This document shows positions 1 to 11,409 of a stretch of 64,000 nt of DNA, piece by piece. The notes beneath the pieces were generated by a model. It was not told the DNA's origin. It searched no databases and saw nothing but the letters and a program-made list of their open reading frames with translations. The DNA is from Tubiluchus corallicola (lineage: Eukaryota > Priapulida > Priapulimorpha > Priapulimorphida > Tubiluchidae). The translations under genes and the position numbers were made by a program. Where the stretch lies: contig JAQGDQ010000797.1 of the NCBI GenBank assembly GCA_030141605.1, positions 1 through 64,000 on the forward strand, in the 5' to 3' direction. Each line of letters opens with the position of its first letter. Positions within the stretch are counted from its first letter, which is position 1.

Positions 1-400
1 CTTGCCATTAAAATACATTGATAATCACTGATAAAAACTTTACGAAGGTGATCAATCAGTGTTAGTTAATAAAAGCTTACGTCAAAAGGCAAATGCGTCA
101 GTGCAATCTAAACTACTGTGCAGCAATGGAAAGTAGCGACGAATAAAATCAAACATATTTACAACTATGCACAAAAAAATGAAAAAATTATGATTTAATT
201 AATATGGCCGTGGTATATAAATTCTAAATTAATGTGTATGTTGTCGTACTGGTGGGATGGTATTTCATATCTGGTTAATATTAGTGATTTTAATTTTGTT
301 TTAAATGCTGATAGGGACTTGATTTGTTTAACCTGTAACGGTAGAGAATTCCAAAGTAGAATTGCTTGCTTGATTACAGAGTTCGTTCCATATACACAAT
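1..400 (-). mobile_element. LINE 3' end fragment (CR1/L2-like), family L1x
   Basis: Read on the minus strand this is nearly the same sequence as 33780-34240 on the plus strand. It has the C-terminal coding remnant with the LWNSLP motif typical of non-LTR reverse transcriptase proteins, then a 3' UTR with a GACGCATTTGCC block. The tail (AATGGCAA...) is cut by the window edge. Similarity to the 33.8 kb copy stops near 400, so the copy is 5'-truncated, as usual for target-primed insertion. I use 'family L1x' only as a local label for the copies at 1, 13.1, 33.8 and 36.7 kb; the clade is inferred from the C-terminal motif. Confidence 0.75.
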
Positions 401-920
401 AAACACTGCTAATGGTCGTTATTTCTTTATGACCTTTTCCTACTGCATTACAGCTACAGCAAAAAGAAGAATAAACTTTCCCTCTTGAGAGACAGATACT
501 GCGAAATGAACTAGAATAGCAAGCAAATGCAATCTAAAGTAACATTCACACTAAATATCTCTCCCAAATCAATTTTGTCTCAGAAGCATGTCCAGTGCAG
601 TGATGGAAGCGTGTCAGTTTTCAATACAAGCTATTTTAATATACTATTTTATGTTCTGTCACGTTAGAAAGTGGAAAATTGATAGCACATGTAGAATGAT
701 CACGAATGTACAGCGGTACTTTGCTGTTCTTATTTACTAATCACAGTAAAAAACAACCGAATTGTTGGTAGAGTTAGTATTACTTAACTGGTTATAAACC
801 GTAAAAGATCATATCACCGTGTGGTTTATTCAAACCGTTTTCTTATTCTGATCATGCACAAGAGCGACTAAAGGTTGTTGTCAAACTATCATTAGAAACA
901 ACAATACACGTTACCTGCGT

Positions 921-1510
921 ACATTAAAGCAAAACCGAACCCAATCTTAAACTGTAGGTCAAAACAATCTACTCGTTAAATATTGAAAGGAAATATACTA
1001 TTTCTTAGAAAACAATTTCGTGTTCGCGCCACTAGTTCTTGGCTGTTACTTGCATTTCGCCATGCGCTGTTTAGACGGGCACTAGCGCCTGCATTTTGGA
1101 AACGCACTACACAAAAACAGGTGCTGTACCTTTCATTTCAGATGTGTTAGCTTCTGACGAACTACACACGTTCGACAGCTCGTGCATGAACACAGCAGTA
1201 AATTTGAAATTTCAATATTTATCTTAAAATATGCCTAGTTTTAATACATACACGGAATATCTTACAGTAGCACTGTACTTCAATCTTCGCTTTCGCAAAC
1301 ACGTGCAACACAATGGTGGAATATTTTTGCTGTTGAAAATTATGTTAGTTTGTCATCTATAGTTGGGCTCGCCCGCCGTTAATTAAGATTATAATCTATT
1401 AATTAATTATCAGAAACGCTTTTGCAGTATTAATTGTGTTAAAATGTATACTTTTTATCGGACTTGAAATATGGGGTAGTATATGAAAAATCATCATGTC
1501 TTCCTGTAAC
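921..1510 (+). repeat. Dispersed repeat A, copy 1 (~590 bp)
   Basis: The same sequence occurs inverted at 23820-24402 and, shorter, at 44000-44475. Shared blocks include the CACTAGTTCTT segment, a GGAAACGCACTA-like block, TTGAAATTT, and the CGGACTTGAAAAT-like block near the far end. No terminal inverted repeat or long open frame is conserved among the three copies, so the class is unknown. It could be a non-autonomous DNA element or an internal fragment of a larger one. Confidence 0.8.
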
Positions 1511-1514
1511 GAAC

Positions 1515-2700
1515 CACATCCGTACGGTCGTGTGCTCGAAATTGACCCGATGACCCCTGTGCCCGGAACTTCCTTAATGGAAGATCTGGTATTCCTTGGG
1601 TTAATTTGTTAGGGGCTTCCTTTTTACTGAACGAATTTTTTTACAGGATCAAATACGACTTCTGCTCTAGCTTCAGGCATTTTTTTTACAAAGAAGCATT
1701 ATTTTTGCAGCATGTGTTTACAGCTTATAAGCGGCTTCTAAAAGACGAATTTTAATGTCATTTTCATTCAGTGAGTTTCTGTCTGTTTGTGCTTCTTGCG
1801 CGTCATTCAGTATTTCATTTATGATCACTAAATTAATGATAATAGATGGCTTAAAACAGTGAAACTGCAAGAGCTCGAGGAAACTGATTTACGAATAAAT
1901 TACCAACAATGATGCAAAAATCACATAATAGTAAATCATCAGGGGATTAAGTCTGAAAAGCCTGAAGTTTCTTGCTTATCAGTTGAGTTCCTGCAAATTC
2001 AGATGAGGTGCCTCTCACCTGAGGTGAATCTGAGGCTGAAATTTAAAAAAGGAGACGCTAACTTTCAGTCGGGGCATTTTGCTAAATGCTCACACTGCCA
2101 AAATATTCTTAGTAAAATTGTTATGTAAAAGTATGTTTTGCTAGACGTTTAAAGGGCAGATGTAGAAGGAAAAGCGGCTGCACCCTGTCTAAAATCCGCC
2201 CTTTATTTATCATGCGAACAATTTGCATTTGTAATTCGCAAAGGGGCTGCGCTGAGAGCAGAATTGACTATGAAAAAGCAGGGCTTCTTTCAAATAAAAC
2301 CGGCTTTGAAATAGCTTGGCTTCCCTCAAATAAAGAGACCGTATTAAATTAGTGGCTGCAATAAGTTAATGAGATTTGCTGCCATTTTTGAACGTGAATT
2401 AAATTTGTAAGACTTAATAAGACAGTTTTATGAGTTCCTTATCCTATTATAAGAGGATAATGGGATTGAATGGGAAGGTACACCTGCGCAAATTTCAGCT
2501 GAAGAGATTGACGTAGTGAACAGTCTATGGCTAAGAGTCTAAGAGTGTTAACCCTACATTTTGGCAGCCCCGCCGTCATCGCCAGAAGTTGAGTACTATA
2601 TCTATTTTAAATATATATATATATCTTACATTTATCAAATCCTTCAGTTTTTCGCACCTTATTTACACCTGCCTATTCGTTCACCAGTCAGTCAGAGAGT
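1515..2700. other. Stretch with no recognisable gene
   Basis: AT-rich, with only short chance frames on both strands. I see no splice-bounded exon, RNA gene or repeat that recurs in the window. Confidence 0.5.
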
Positions 2701-2960
2701 CAGTCAGTCAAGCAGTTGGATCAATCAGTTACTGGTTAGTTGGTTGCTTGCTTTCTGGTTTGGCTAGCAATTGGTTTGTTGTTTGGTTGGCTAGCTGGTT
2801 ATTGGTTGGTTAGTTGGTTGGTTGGCTGACTAGATGGTTGGCTGCCTGGCCGGTTGGCTGGTTGATTTGTTGGTTGGTTGGTTGGTTGGTCGGTCGGTCG
2901 GTTGGTCGGTTGGTTGGTTGGTTGACTAATTAACTGACAGCTGACTGAGTAGTTAGCTGG
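2700..2960. repeat. Degenerate TTGG tetranucleotide microsatellite
   Basis: Many units of TTGG with TAG/CTGG variants, densest at about 2800-2930. A preceding patch has imperfect TCAG units (2685-2712). The short frames crossing it are simple-sequence artefacts. Confidence 0.9.
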
Positions 2961-3434
2961 CTGGTTGATTAGCTTTCACCACTAATCCTGATTCTGGTTG
3001 ATTATGTGCACCACGGGCCATGATCGTTCATTAACCCACCAATCCCTTCTGTAAAATTGTATCTGCCATTTGATTGACCTGCATTAAAACATTCGTGCTG
3101 AAAAGATTAAAATAGTCGCCTTTCAGCCACAAAACACGAAATTAACTCGCAAATCTGCTGAATATTGACAAATACAAACTGTGCACGTCTTTGTTTTGTT
3201 GTCTTTCATCTGATGTTAAATAACACGTAATGGTGAGATCTCTTTGTACACGTAAATTACAGCATATTAACCTTGAAAATCGAATTTGTAAATAATAACA
3301 TTGATAATAGTGACGTACTAATGCATGTACATAGAAGTGGAAGAACCCACAACGGATATTACGCATAATCAAGAAATGGTTTGATCATTTCATGTTGTTG
3401 TACTGTTAACGCTGTGTGCTAAGTAGATGAACGT

Positions 3435-3477
3435 GGGGGAGAAAGAAACAGAAGGAGAGAGACAGACAGAGAAAGGG

Positions 3478-3523
<46 letters not shown>

Positions 3524-3529
3524 AGGTAA

Positions 3530-3580
<51 letters not shown>

Positions 3581-3690
3581 CAGAGACAGAGAGAGAGAGA
3601 AAGTGAGCAAGCAACCAAGGTAAATAAGTAAATGAGCAAGTGAGCAAGCAAGAAAGTAGGCAAGCAAGAAAGCGAGCAAGTAAGTGACAT
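3435..3690. repeat. GA-rich microsatellite
   Basis: Contains two pure (AG)n runs at about 3482-3519 and 3533-3579, inside a wider purine-rich zone ending in AAGCAAG-type units. Ser/Leu-rich minus-strand frames here come from the repeat alone. Confidence 0.95.
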
Positions 3691-4239
3691 GTTTTTTTTC
3701 ATATAAATATTAAAAATCTCAACAAAACACTGTGATAATCAGCGAAAGATTAAACAAAAGGTAAATCAAATACTGGAGGCAAATGCGAAAGTGAGCTCTT
3801 TCCCGCTTTACTGCAAACTAACTAGGTCTAATTAAACATGATAATACAAACACACGGAAAATAGGTAGATGGACTATCAACACGTCTGTGTAAATCTTTC
3901 AAAAAACATGCATGGCGTTAGAAAATTTCACGGAAATGTCAGCTTTCCATATTTAACCAAACATAAAAGCATTAACGCGGCTTTTGTAGTAAAGCGTTTT
4001 ATCAGCCTTTTATTATAAGGAAAATGCAATGTGATAAAAGACGCGTTTGCTCTAATGCATGATATTCTCTGTTGGTTTCCACCTTGTTTTCGAAAAATTT
4101 AAGAATCAGTGAATCTTGAAAACACAAGAATAGGTTACTCAAGCGTAGAAAGGGAAGATAACAGCTGGGTTTTAGCAGTCGATCAAGTATTTTTCTATTA
4201 AAACTCTTAATAAAAAATTAATTGTTACTTAAGTTACAA

Positions 4240-4375
4240 TTTGAAGCTCAGCCACAATACACAATTCAAACTTAAACCACAATATAAGCTCTAATCCACT
4301 TAAGCTTAAGCCATGATGTAAGTTTTAAGCCACAGTTTCAAGTCACAATATAAATGTTAAGCAATAAGTTTAAAG
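4240..4375. repeat. Degenerate minisatellite, AAGCCACAATATAAG unit
   Basis: Five or so imperfect units of roughly 20-26 bp built on AAGCCACAATATAAG(C/T)TT. A second patch of the same units lies at 5185-5275. The 4496-4938 MITE lies between the patches, so both may descend from one array split by that insertion and later decay. Confidence 0.65.
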
Positions 4376-4495
4376 AAATGCAATTCTTAGGTAATCAAGC
4401 ATGACGAATTCATTGAAGGCAATATTGAGAACTTCAGACCCAAGACCCATGAGTTGCGAGTTCCAATTTCATCGAAATGAAATGCAGTTATGTTA

Positions 4496-4938
4496 CCGTA
4501 CTTTCCCATGTATAAGAGACCCTTGTGTATAAGAGACCCCTTCAATTTTTAGGCAAAAATTCTGGAAAAAAGTTTTTTGGTAATGAATAACTTTATTCAT
4601 CATAGAAATCATTAAATTAAGCAGAGAGCTTATGCAGATGCGTTGATTGGCTGCAGAACAATCGATTTCTCTCCAATACCAAAGAGACATTTAAAAAAAT
4701 AATAACTTACCCGGTACATTAATTTTATCATTAGAATTTAGCCATGGAGAAGATTTATTGAAAGGAAACTATAATTATTCGAAATAAAACAGTTGTAGAG
4801 CACTTATTTCTTTAAAATCATTAGTGTCACAATTTATGCATCTTATTGAAAAGACTTACTCCCATGTATAAGAGACCCCCTATTTTTAAAGTGAAAATTC
4901 TGAGCAAAAAAGGGTCTCTTATACACGGGAAAATACGG
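4496..4938. mobile_element. MITE with 27-bp terminal inverted repeats and TA target site
   Basis: The left end begins CCGTACTTTCCCATGTATAA and the right end, reverse-complemented, CCGTATTTTCCCGTGTATAA. Both continue AGAGACCC, giving two mismatches in 27. Each end is flanked by TA (4494-4495 and 4939-4940), matching a TA target duplication as in Tc1/mariner/pogo-related elements. The GTATAAGAGACC motif occurs twice at each end, so the last 80 bp form a hairpin (4867-4931). No transposase frame is present, hence non-autonomous. Confidence 0.85.
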
Positions 4939-5184
4939 TACTTAAAAGTAGTGTAGAATATCACTTTTCAAAACATTGCATTACTTTACAGCATTCTGTT
5001 ACATTACGTTACACTTGTAGAGCGTATTCCAGAATGAATCTTTGGTTTATGACTTTGTCGTAAACGATTTTCTAGTTTAGACTTAAATCACGACATTCCA
5101 TAAGGTTCAATCTACAAATTAATGAAAAACAAAAGTTTATAAATAAAACAAAAATAAAATAAAACCAATTTAAGGTTATGCCTG

Positions 5185-5275
5185 TTACAACTGTAGTTTA
5201 AGTTTAAGCCACAATATAAATTTTAAGTCGCAATTTAAGCTTAAGACACAATATAAGCTTAAATGACAAAATCCA
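5185..5275. repeat. Degenerate minisatellite, second patch
   Basis: Four imperfect units of the AAGCCACAATATAA type seen at 4240-4375. Confidence 0.6.
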
Positions 5276-5279
5276 ACAT

Positions 5280-6540
5280 TATCTTCAACCTACATTAACT
5301 GATTAAATATCCTTTAAACTCCCAAACAGTGTTGTTTGGACATGCAGGCAATAAAAAAATACACAGATACAGTTTTCTTTTCCTTGTTTAAAAGCTGGCT
5401 AGCTTATAATGTTTCCACTAATTTCCATTAATTTCCTAATCAAGGAATTTAAGGTGGGGGTGTGATTGCTGCAAAATTGGCGACGAGTCACGTGGTAATG
5501 TACGTACAACCTTACGGTCTTTACTACCTTAAAAACACTAAAAATGGGCTAACGCCGACGAAGTTGATTTTGATTGGTTAGACCCTCATCATCCGTCTTG
5601 CAAAGGTCATTTCCTCGTAAAATATTCGTAATCATTCATAGCGCTATAATTTCCAATTTGCCTAATCTAGAATTAAATTTGCTGAACTAATAAAAAATTA
5701 AAACTAAAGGCGCTTTTAACAACCGCAGGTGTTATTATAAACTTAATGTATAAAACTAAGAAGCGTTTATGTGTCGCGTTCAGTGATTTTATTATCAATT
5801 TTCAAAACATAAAGTGCACGGCGCAGCTGCTTAAAACAATATTTAACTTACTGATTGCAATGCGGAAGCCATATCATGCTGAAATTCCGGATGCAGGAGT
5901 TTTAATATGCCTTTGTGTTCAGAAGTTTTTATTATAGATCCGATAATAAACTTTTGACAATTTTTAGATAAATTTTGGTAACTCTGCTAAACAGAATGTT
6001 CTACCTTTTCTGCTTTTCTCCGATAATAAGCATATTGAGCAATGATAAACAACCTTTCCTTCACAAAACACACTACACTCACCCAACTTATTTGCATATC
6101 CTACAACGCAGGAAGAACTATTCTTTCATGCAAAATTCATATAAGGAATGAAAGATGCTTTTCAAAAAAAAATTTAGCGCTGCATTTATACTATTTCCAG
6201 GGCTCAAAGTCTGTAATATTTACTTTTATTAGCTTTATTTCAGTATATGTCTGCTCGCTATCTTTGTGGAAAGATGATTTCGTATAGCAAATAGTTTACC
6301 GTTGTCTGTTACACAGGTGTGAAAATTCTAAACCATAAGTATGCTGTTAAACCATGACCCAAACCATTACAAATATATGAAGTGCATGAAAAAGCCTAGA
6401 AAGAATTAGTCTTTAGTTAAAAACAAGAGACACCTCTAGGTTTGTACTAGCAACCTGTAATAGAATCCAATGCAGAACCTGCTTTAATAGAAACACATCT
6501 ACACAATATATCACATAGTAAGATAGTATGACAGACTAAC
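5280..6540. other. Stretch with no recognisable gene
   Basis: Short open frames at 5746-5937 and 6042-6287 have no recognisable domain and no flanking splice logic. I see no repeated element. Confidence 0.5.
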
Positions 6541-6544
6541 AGAA

Positions 6545-6990
6545 ACTAGTTCATTTTCATTATTGTTAGGTAGAGGTTGTAAAGCTTTTAAGCTTTTAGG
6601 TTAGGACTAGTTGAAGATGACAAATGTCAATGTGGCAGCATCCAAACACCAGAACATTTAATTTTTGATAGCCGACTAGTATTAGATGAACACAGGACAG
6701 CTTTGGAAAATGCAACTGGTAATAGAAATATAAGAAATATATACAGACAACGTAGCGAAAATGTTTTAAAACTGTATTTAAAAATTGTACGTCACTTGAT
6801 TAGAAATAGATTAACTATAAAATAAACTAGTGTAATTAATTAATAATGGTACTAACGATTATTTTAATTAAATCTGCTATGAGTGCTGTTGTACGCAAAT
6901 TTCAATTGTATATGAAAACTGTTTTTGTAATTTGCAATGCACATCATGTATTTCTAAATAAAAGATTTATAATAATAATACTATATCACA
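6545..6990 (+). mobile_element. LINE C-terminal and 3' UTR fragment
   Basis: Translation near 6620-6690 gives CQCGSIQTPEHLIF, the Cys-rich 'CxCG..QTxEHLIFxC' block found near the C-terminus of many CR1/L2/Jockey-type LINE proteins (the last Cys reads Ser here). The frame continues through NIRNIYRQRSENVLKLYLK to a stop at 6823-6825. An AT-rich UTR follows, with AATAAAAGATTTATAATAAT at about 6957. A parallel fragment with the same layout lies at 28500-28725. Confidence 0.75.
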
Positions 6991-6999
6991 ATACTATAT

Positions 7000-7925
7000 C
7001 ACTATAATCCAATTGACCCCCTTGTTTTGGCATCACTTTTGCAAAAATGAAATGTTTATTATGTATGAAACGAGTATAACTTTGTCATGTTAAACAAAAA
7101 TTGTAATGAGAAATCCTTGACTGTGTGACGCCAGGTGCTGAAACTGCGTTAAAAGCATACAGCTTATGTGTTTAACATCCATGTAGTACAGAACATAATT
7201 ACTAGAACCAGATAAGCATGAGTCGGATGACAAATAGATTAACGTAGGTCTAGTTCTGGTAGTTCATAATGTGGCTTGAGAGCTTTTATGTAAACGTGAA
7301 TGGTGACACTTATTTTGCGACCTTTTAACATTTGCAAAAACCATTGCAAGTGAAACGATCAATAAATTTATTACACATCTTTTGTTCAAAAAACACCTTG
7401 CTATATGCTCGAAAAGGTCTCAGTAAATGAGTGGCTGTTCCTTCCCCCAAGCAGCAACCACGTTTACTTCCCATGCAGGAAAACTACCTCTCTTAATTTC
7501 TGCGTTTCCTGATCAAGCCACTTTTCCACTTTCGCCGCAGACTCACTCGACTATTGATCTGTTTCACTGATACGAAGAGCTCCGCTATTGATGGAAGTTC
7601 TTAGTAACCTTTTTTAAACAATGCGATCGATGCTATCATGGTGCTTCAGGTGCGCCGCAATTAGGGTTTATTTGATTTCTGTTATACAGCAAGTATCTTA
7701 AGTACTTGTGCTAAACGTCTGCCGAGCATGTACACTACAATGAAAGACGTTCAAATTACTCTTGCAAAATGAACGTGATGCGGAGAAAACAGTTTTTCTC
7801 TATTTTAACAGATCACTGCTCAAACTTGCTGCTCACAATTCAATGATTAGTCTTTAATGCGTTAGTATTTTTTTTGATTAAATTTTCTTTAATAAAATTT
7901 AATTTAATTAAAATGTCCTAGTCTG
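7000..7925. other. Stretch with no recognisable gene
   Basis: No coding signature or repeat recognised. Confidence 0.45.
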
Positions 7926-7929
7926 CTGT

Positions 7930-8530
7930 GCATTGCTGTAGGCTATGCTCAAATCCTATCCTGTCTTGTCGTGCCGTATCCTGTTCCGTTCTGTTCCGCA
8001 ATGCTTTGCTCTGTTCCATTCCATTCTGCCCTACTTTGCTCTACTCTGCTGTGCTGCGTTGTGTTGTGCTGTGCTGTGCAGTGTCTGTTCAATTTCGTTC
8101 ATTTTTGTTCTGTCATATTTCGCTTGATTCCATTGCACTCCTCACCTTTCTGTTGTGCTCTGTTTTTTCATTTCCCTTTCTCTCTTTTCATTTCTTTTCA
8201 TATGTCGCGCATTATGTTCTTAACGTTCTATTCTATTTCACTTCATTTCACTGTGTTCTGTTCCGGTCTATTCTATTCTATTCTATTCTATTCTCTTCTA
8301 TTCTATTCTATTCTATTCTATTCTATTCTATTCTATTCTATTCTATTCTATTCTATTCTATTCTATTCTATTCTATTCTATTCTATTCTATTCTATTCTA
8401 TTCTATTCTATTCTATTCTATTCTATTCTATTCTATTCTACTCCATTCTATTCTATGTTGCTCCACTACATTCCATTCATATTCTATTCTCTTACACTCT
8501 ATTGCAGTCTCTTCCATTCTGTTAATTAAC
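7930..8530. repeat. ATTCT pentanucleotide array, pure core with decayed flanks
   Basis: A pure (ATTCT)n tract at about 8264-8440 is flanked by degenerate TTCTG/TGTGC/CATTC units on both sides. All three plus frames stay open because a 5-bp unit without stops cycles through every frame; the Phe/Tyr/Ser/Ile/Leu translations are not proteins. Confidence 0.95.
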
Positions 8531-8894
8531 ACGCAGCTACTTTCTCAATTAACCTTTTTAGAAAGAAAACAAAAGTCCCTCGCTGCACGATGCATAATAT
8601 AACGATGACACTTGAACAGCTCAGCACTATTTAAGAACATTACCCTAATTATTATTATCGAATAGTGCTCTGCGCTCTCCTCTTGCGAAGAAGAAACGCA
8701 TAAACATGGCATTATAATTACCCGAACCTAAATTTATAGACCATTAATAACACATCATGACCACTTTATGAGTTTATGGAGATACTGAACTAATGGGTTT
8801 ACGATAATGCGGGGGTGTCGTACGGCGCAGTACTCACTTGTTGTGCTTGTGGTATGAGCGCAATCTACTCAAACCACTAAATCACCTCAATTGA

Positions 8895-9340
8895 GATCGA
8901 TATAGAATTTTATTGGCATATGCATTATATTACAATGACATACATACAACAAAACAACAACAAAATACAAAAGTACAAAACTGAATTATTACATTATAGC
9001 TGAAGTAGACAAAAAATATAATAACAAATAACAATTTTAGTACAGATACAGTTAGCGTATCATAAAAAATAATAAACAATATTTTCATGTTAGTACCGTT
9101 TATTTCTTTTTAAATTACCTGAAAATGTAATGGGCGACTATTTTGCAGTCGCTACCTCTCATTGCAAATTTTAGCTTTTCGTTGTCGTTCAAGTTAATAA
9201 AATTACTATTGATGCCTCTTATTTGAGAATAGAAAGTTTATCTTAACCGGTTATAGAAGGAGCAATAAAACAATAGAATTTCGTCTTCTACCTGTTGGTT
9301 GTAGAAGTTATTGTGTTTTTTAGTTTTTGTAAACTTGCTG
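8895..9340 (-). mobile_element. LINE C-terminal and 3' UTR fragment
   Basis: On the minus strand, 9330-9230 reads QQVEDEILLFYCSFYNRLR, the 'vEDE.HFLf.C..Y..lR' block of CR1/L2-type LINE C-termini. Further along comes LNDNEKLKFAMRG...IVAHYI, the usual last helix of such proteins. The 3' UTR then ends near 8900 with GCCAATAAAATTCTATAT. Stops and gaps show it is dead. This family differs from L1x by its UTR and resembles the fragment at 22490-23260. Confidence 0.7.
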
Positions 9341-10870
9341 TTTCAGCTTGTGTTCATTCACTGCCCAACTATCTCATTGTAGTAACTGTGTCTGCTAGGT
9401 TATAGGGGACCTTGGTAATTTCTGTAATTTTCTCCAGTTAGTATAATAAAATGCTTAACTCTCGAATGAGTATGATAACTTTAAACAAAATATTAATGTT
9501 CTAGGTTTTCTGAAACTTGGCTGAATGAAAAAAATCATAATTATGTTTTATGAAATTCCCGGTTATAGTCAGGTTAACCAGATTAAGAAAAATTGTCAAC
9601 GCGGTGGTGACATATCATTTTTTTAGATAATACTATGCAATTTGACATCAGAAATGATTTGGCTGACAACATATTTAATTATGGGTATGACCGGATGATA
9701 AAGTTAAATAATTCCTAAATGTGGTGACTGGTGGTCATTAATTTTACGTATATTTTTTCAATGAAATGATTTACGTGTCCGCATGATTTAGTGAAATTTT
9801 TTCTAGCGCTCACAATTTTTATTTAAACTCAAATTGTGAGTAAAAAAATAGGTTCGATAATACTACTCATTAACTACAGTATACCTTATTAAACGCACGT
9901 CTGTTAGCGGAGTAAAATAGCTACCGTTTATAATAGCTATGGGCCCAAAACTGTAACTTTGATAAACTGTTGAATCTTTACGGAATTTAGTATTATAACT
10001 AAACTACAGCAGTTTACGCAAAACTCGCTTGCTTGCTTAACTCTCATTTCTAAGGCAGCAGTCTAGGTCGGCCTCCATCTGGGTAACAATTTGGTTAGTT
10101 AACTAGTTAGGCTAATTTTGAAAAACTATACATGAGCATGTATTTTCACAATCCACTGTGTAGACTGTGCACTCTTCGTCTTCCCAAATTTTGGCTATAT
10201 AAATTGTACAGGTAGCCGAAATCCAGGTGAAAATAATACGTGTGCGTTCCAGACCGTGCTCACTCAATGATGGCTGCCATATTGTGTCCTGTCATGAATC
10301 TCCGTGGCGCGTTAATTGCGTTACTCGCGCCTCGCACTGCATGAAAAATTGATCACACTTCGGTGCTAATCAAGCGCGTAGTACGTGAAAAGTGATGACA
10401 TTATCAACACCAGCAGATCGATCTTCCAGAAATGTCGCCATTTGCAAATGAAAATAAACACAAAAAAGCCGCCAGGACGGTGTGAAAAACGCCTGGAGAT
10501 GTTTACTTAATAACAGAACCGTATGACGCACGAGAGCTGAAAGCGTTTAGTAGTTAGCACGCCTTACAAGATGTGATATTTAAGGACATTTGATGGATTG
10601 TTGAAAGCAACTTCAGAAATAATGAACAAAACATTGGAAGCCACTTTCCTATGCAAGTCTGGCTTCATTGGGTGGTTCTGTGCCATTTCTCTCAAATTAC
10701 TAAGGCTGTTCTGAAGAGGCTAACAAGTAACAACAAGCCAGAAATACAGAGAAAACGAACTAAAAAAGGAATAACTCTCATTAACAAACAAGAACTTTAA
10801 AAATATGACTTTTTCACACGCTACTTCTCAATCATGATCATCCTGGCTTGACCAACTGACCCACAAGAAG
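9341..10870. other. Stretch with no recognisable gene
   Basis: No exon or dispersed repeat recognised. It includes one small perfect hairpin near 9805-9840 (CTCACAATTT with AAATTGTGAG, 12-nt loop). Confidence 0.45.
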
Positions 10871-10879
10871 TTAGCACAT

Positions 10880-10965
10880 GTTAATTCAATTCAGTTCAAT
10901 TCATACTTTTATTTCAGATTTAAAATACATATAAAACACACACATAAGCTTAATAAAATATATGA
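10880..10965 (-). mobile_element. Probable LINE/SINE 3' tail (AATTGAATT type)
   Basis: Reverse-complemented, it reads a UTR with GAAATAAAAGTATGAATTGA followed by GAATTGAATT units. A very similar tail with an AATAAATG signal and (GAATT)n is at 52725-52800. Tails made of short tandem units are typical of CR1/L2-like retroposons. No coding part is seen. Confidence 0.45.
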
Positions 10966-11190
10966 AAGACATTAAGACTCACATTAATATACAGTTTTGT
11001 GTCAGTATAGTGTCGTCAGTATAGGTTTGTCAGTTTTGTTTCTTTTTAGCCGTAGGCCTACCGCTTATGAATAAAACCTTTCGCTTTTGTTTGTCCTTGT
11101 CATACTGCGCCCTTTATTAAAACAGTGTAAGTGTCCTTTCTCCTCTAGACTTTACAGTGTCCTTTCTTGGAGAACACTTATACTTTACTA

Positions 11191-11398
11191 TAATAATAAT
11201 CTTTATTTGAAGTCTGCTTTTGGGTCAACAATTAACATTAGCTCAAAGAACTATTATCGCCAACTGTAAATGCGTCAGGCAGGGCAACAGCAGGTACCAT
11301 TTTTAAAGTCTTTGGTATGACCCGGCCGCTGGTTCGAACTCACGACCTCGCAGACGAAAAGCAGACGCATTGCCACTAGACTAAACCGTCTGGTCTGA
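11191..11398 (-). mobile_element. tRNA-derived SINE with LINE-like 3' tail
   Basis: On the minus strand the head has a good Pol III A box, TAGTCTAGTGG (11383-11373), and B box, GAGTTCGAACC (11341-11331), at tRNA-like spacing. The body runs on to a CCTGACGCATTTACAGTT block and ends AAATAAAGATTATTATTATA. That tail matches the 3' UTR of the L1x LINE copies (GACGCATTT...CAG; AAATAAAGATTATTATATA), as expected of a SINE mobilised by that LINE. Identical 7-bp TTTACTA repeats flank it at 11184-11190 and 11399-11405, a clean target-site duplication. Confidence 0.88.
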
Positions 11399-11409
11399 TT
11401 TACTAATAA

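Noticed and set aside
3390-3702. Overlapping minus-strand frames rich in Ser and Leu
   Set aside because: Translations of a GA microsatellite.
7928-8602. 224-residue open frame
   Set aside because: It is the translation of the ATTCT microsatellite and its decayed flanks; a 5-bp unit without stops is open in all frames.
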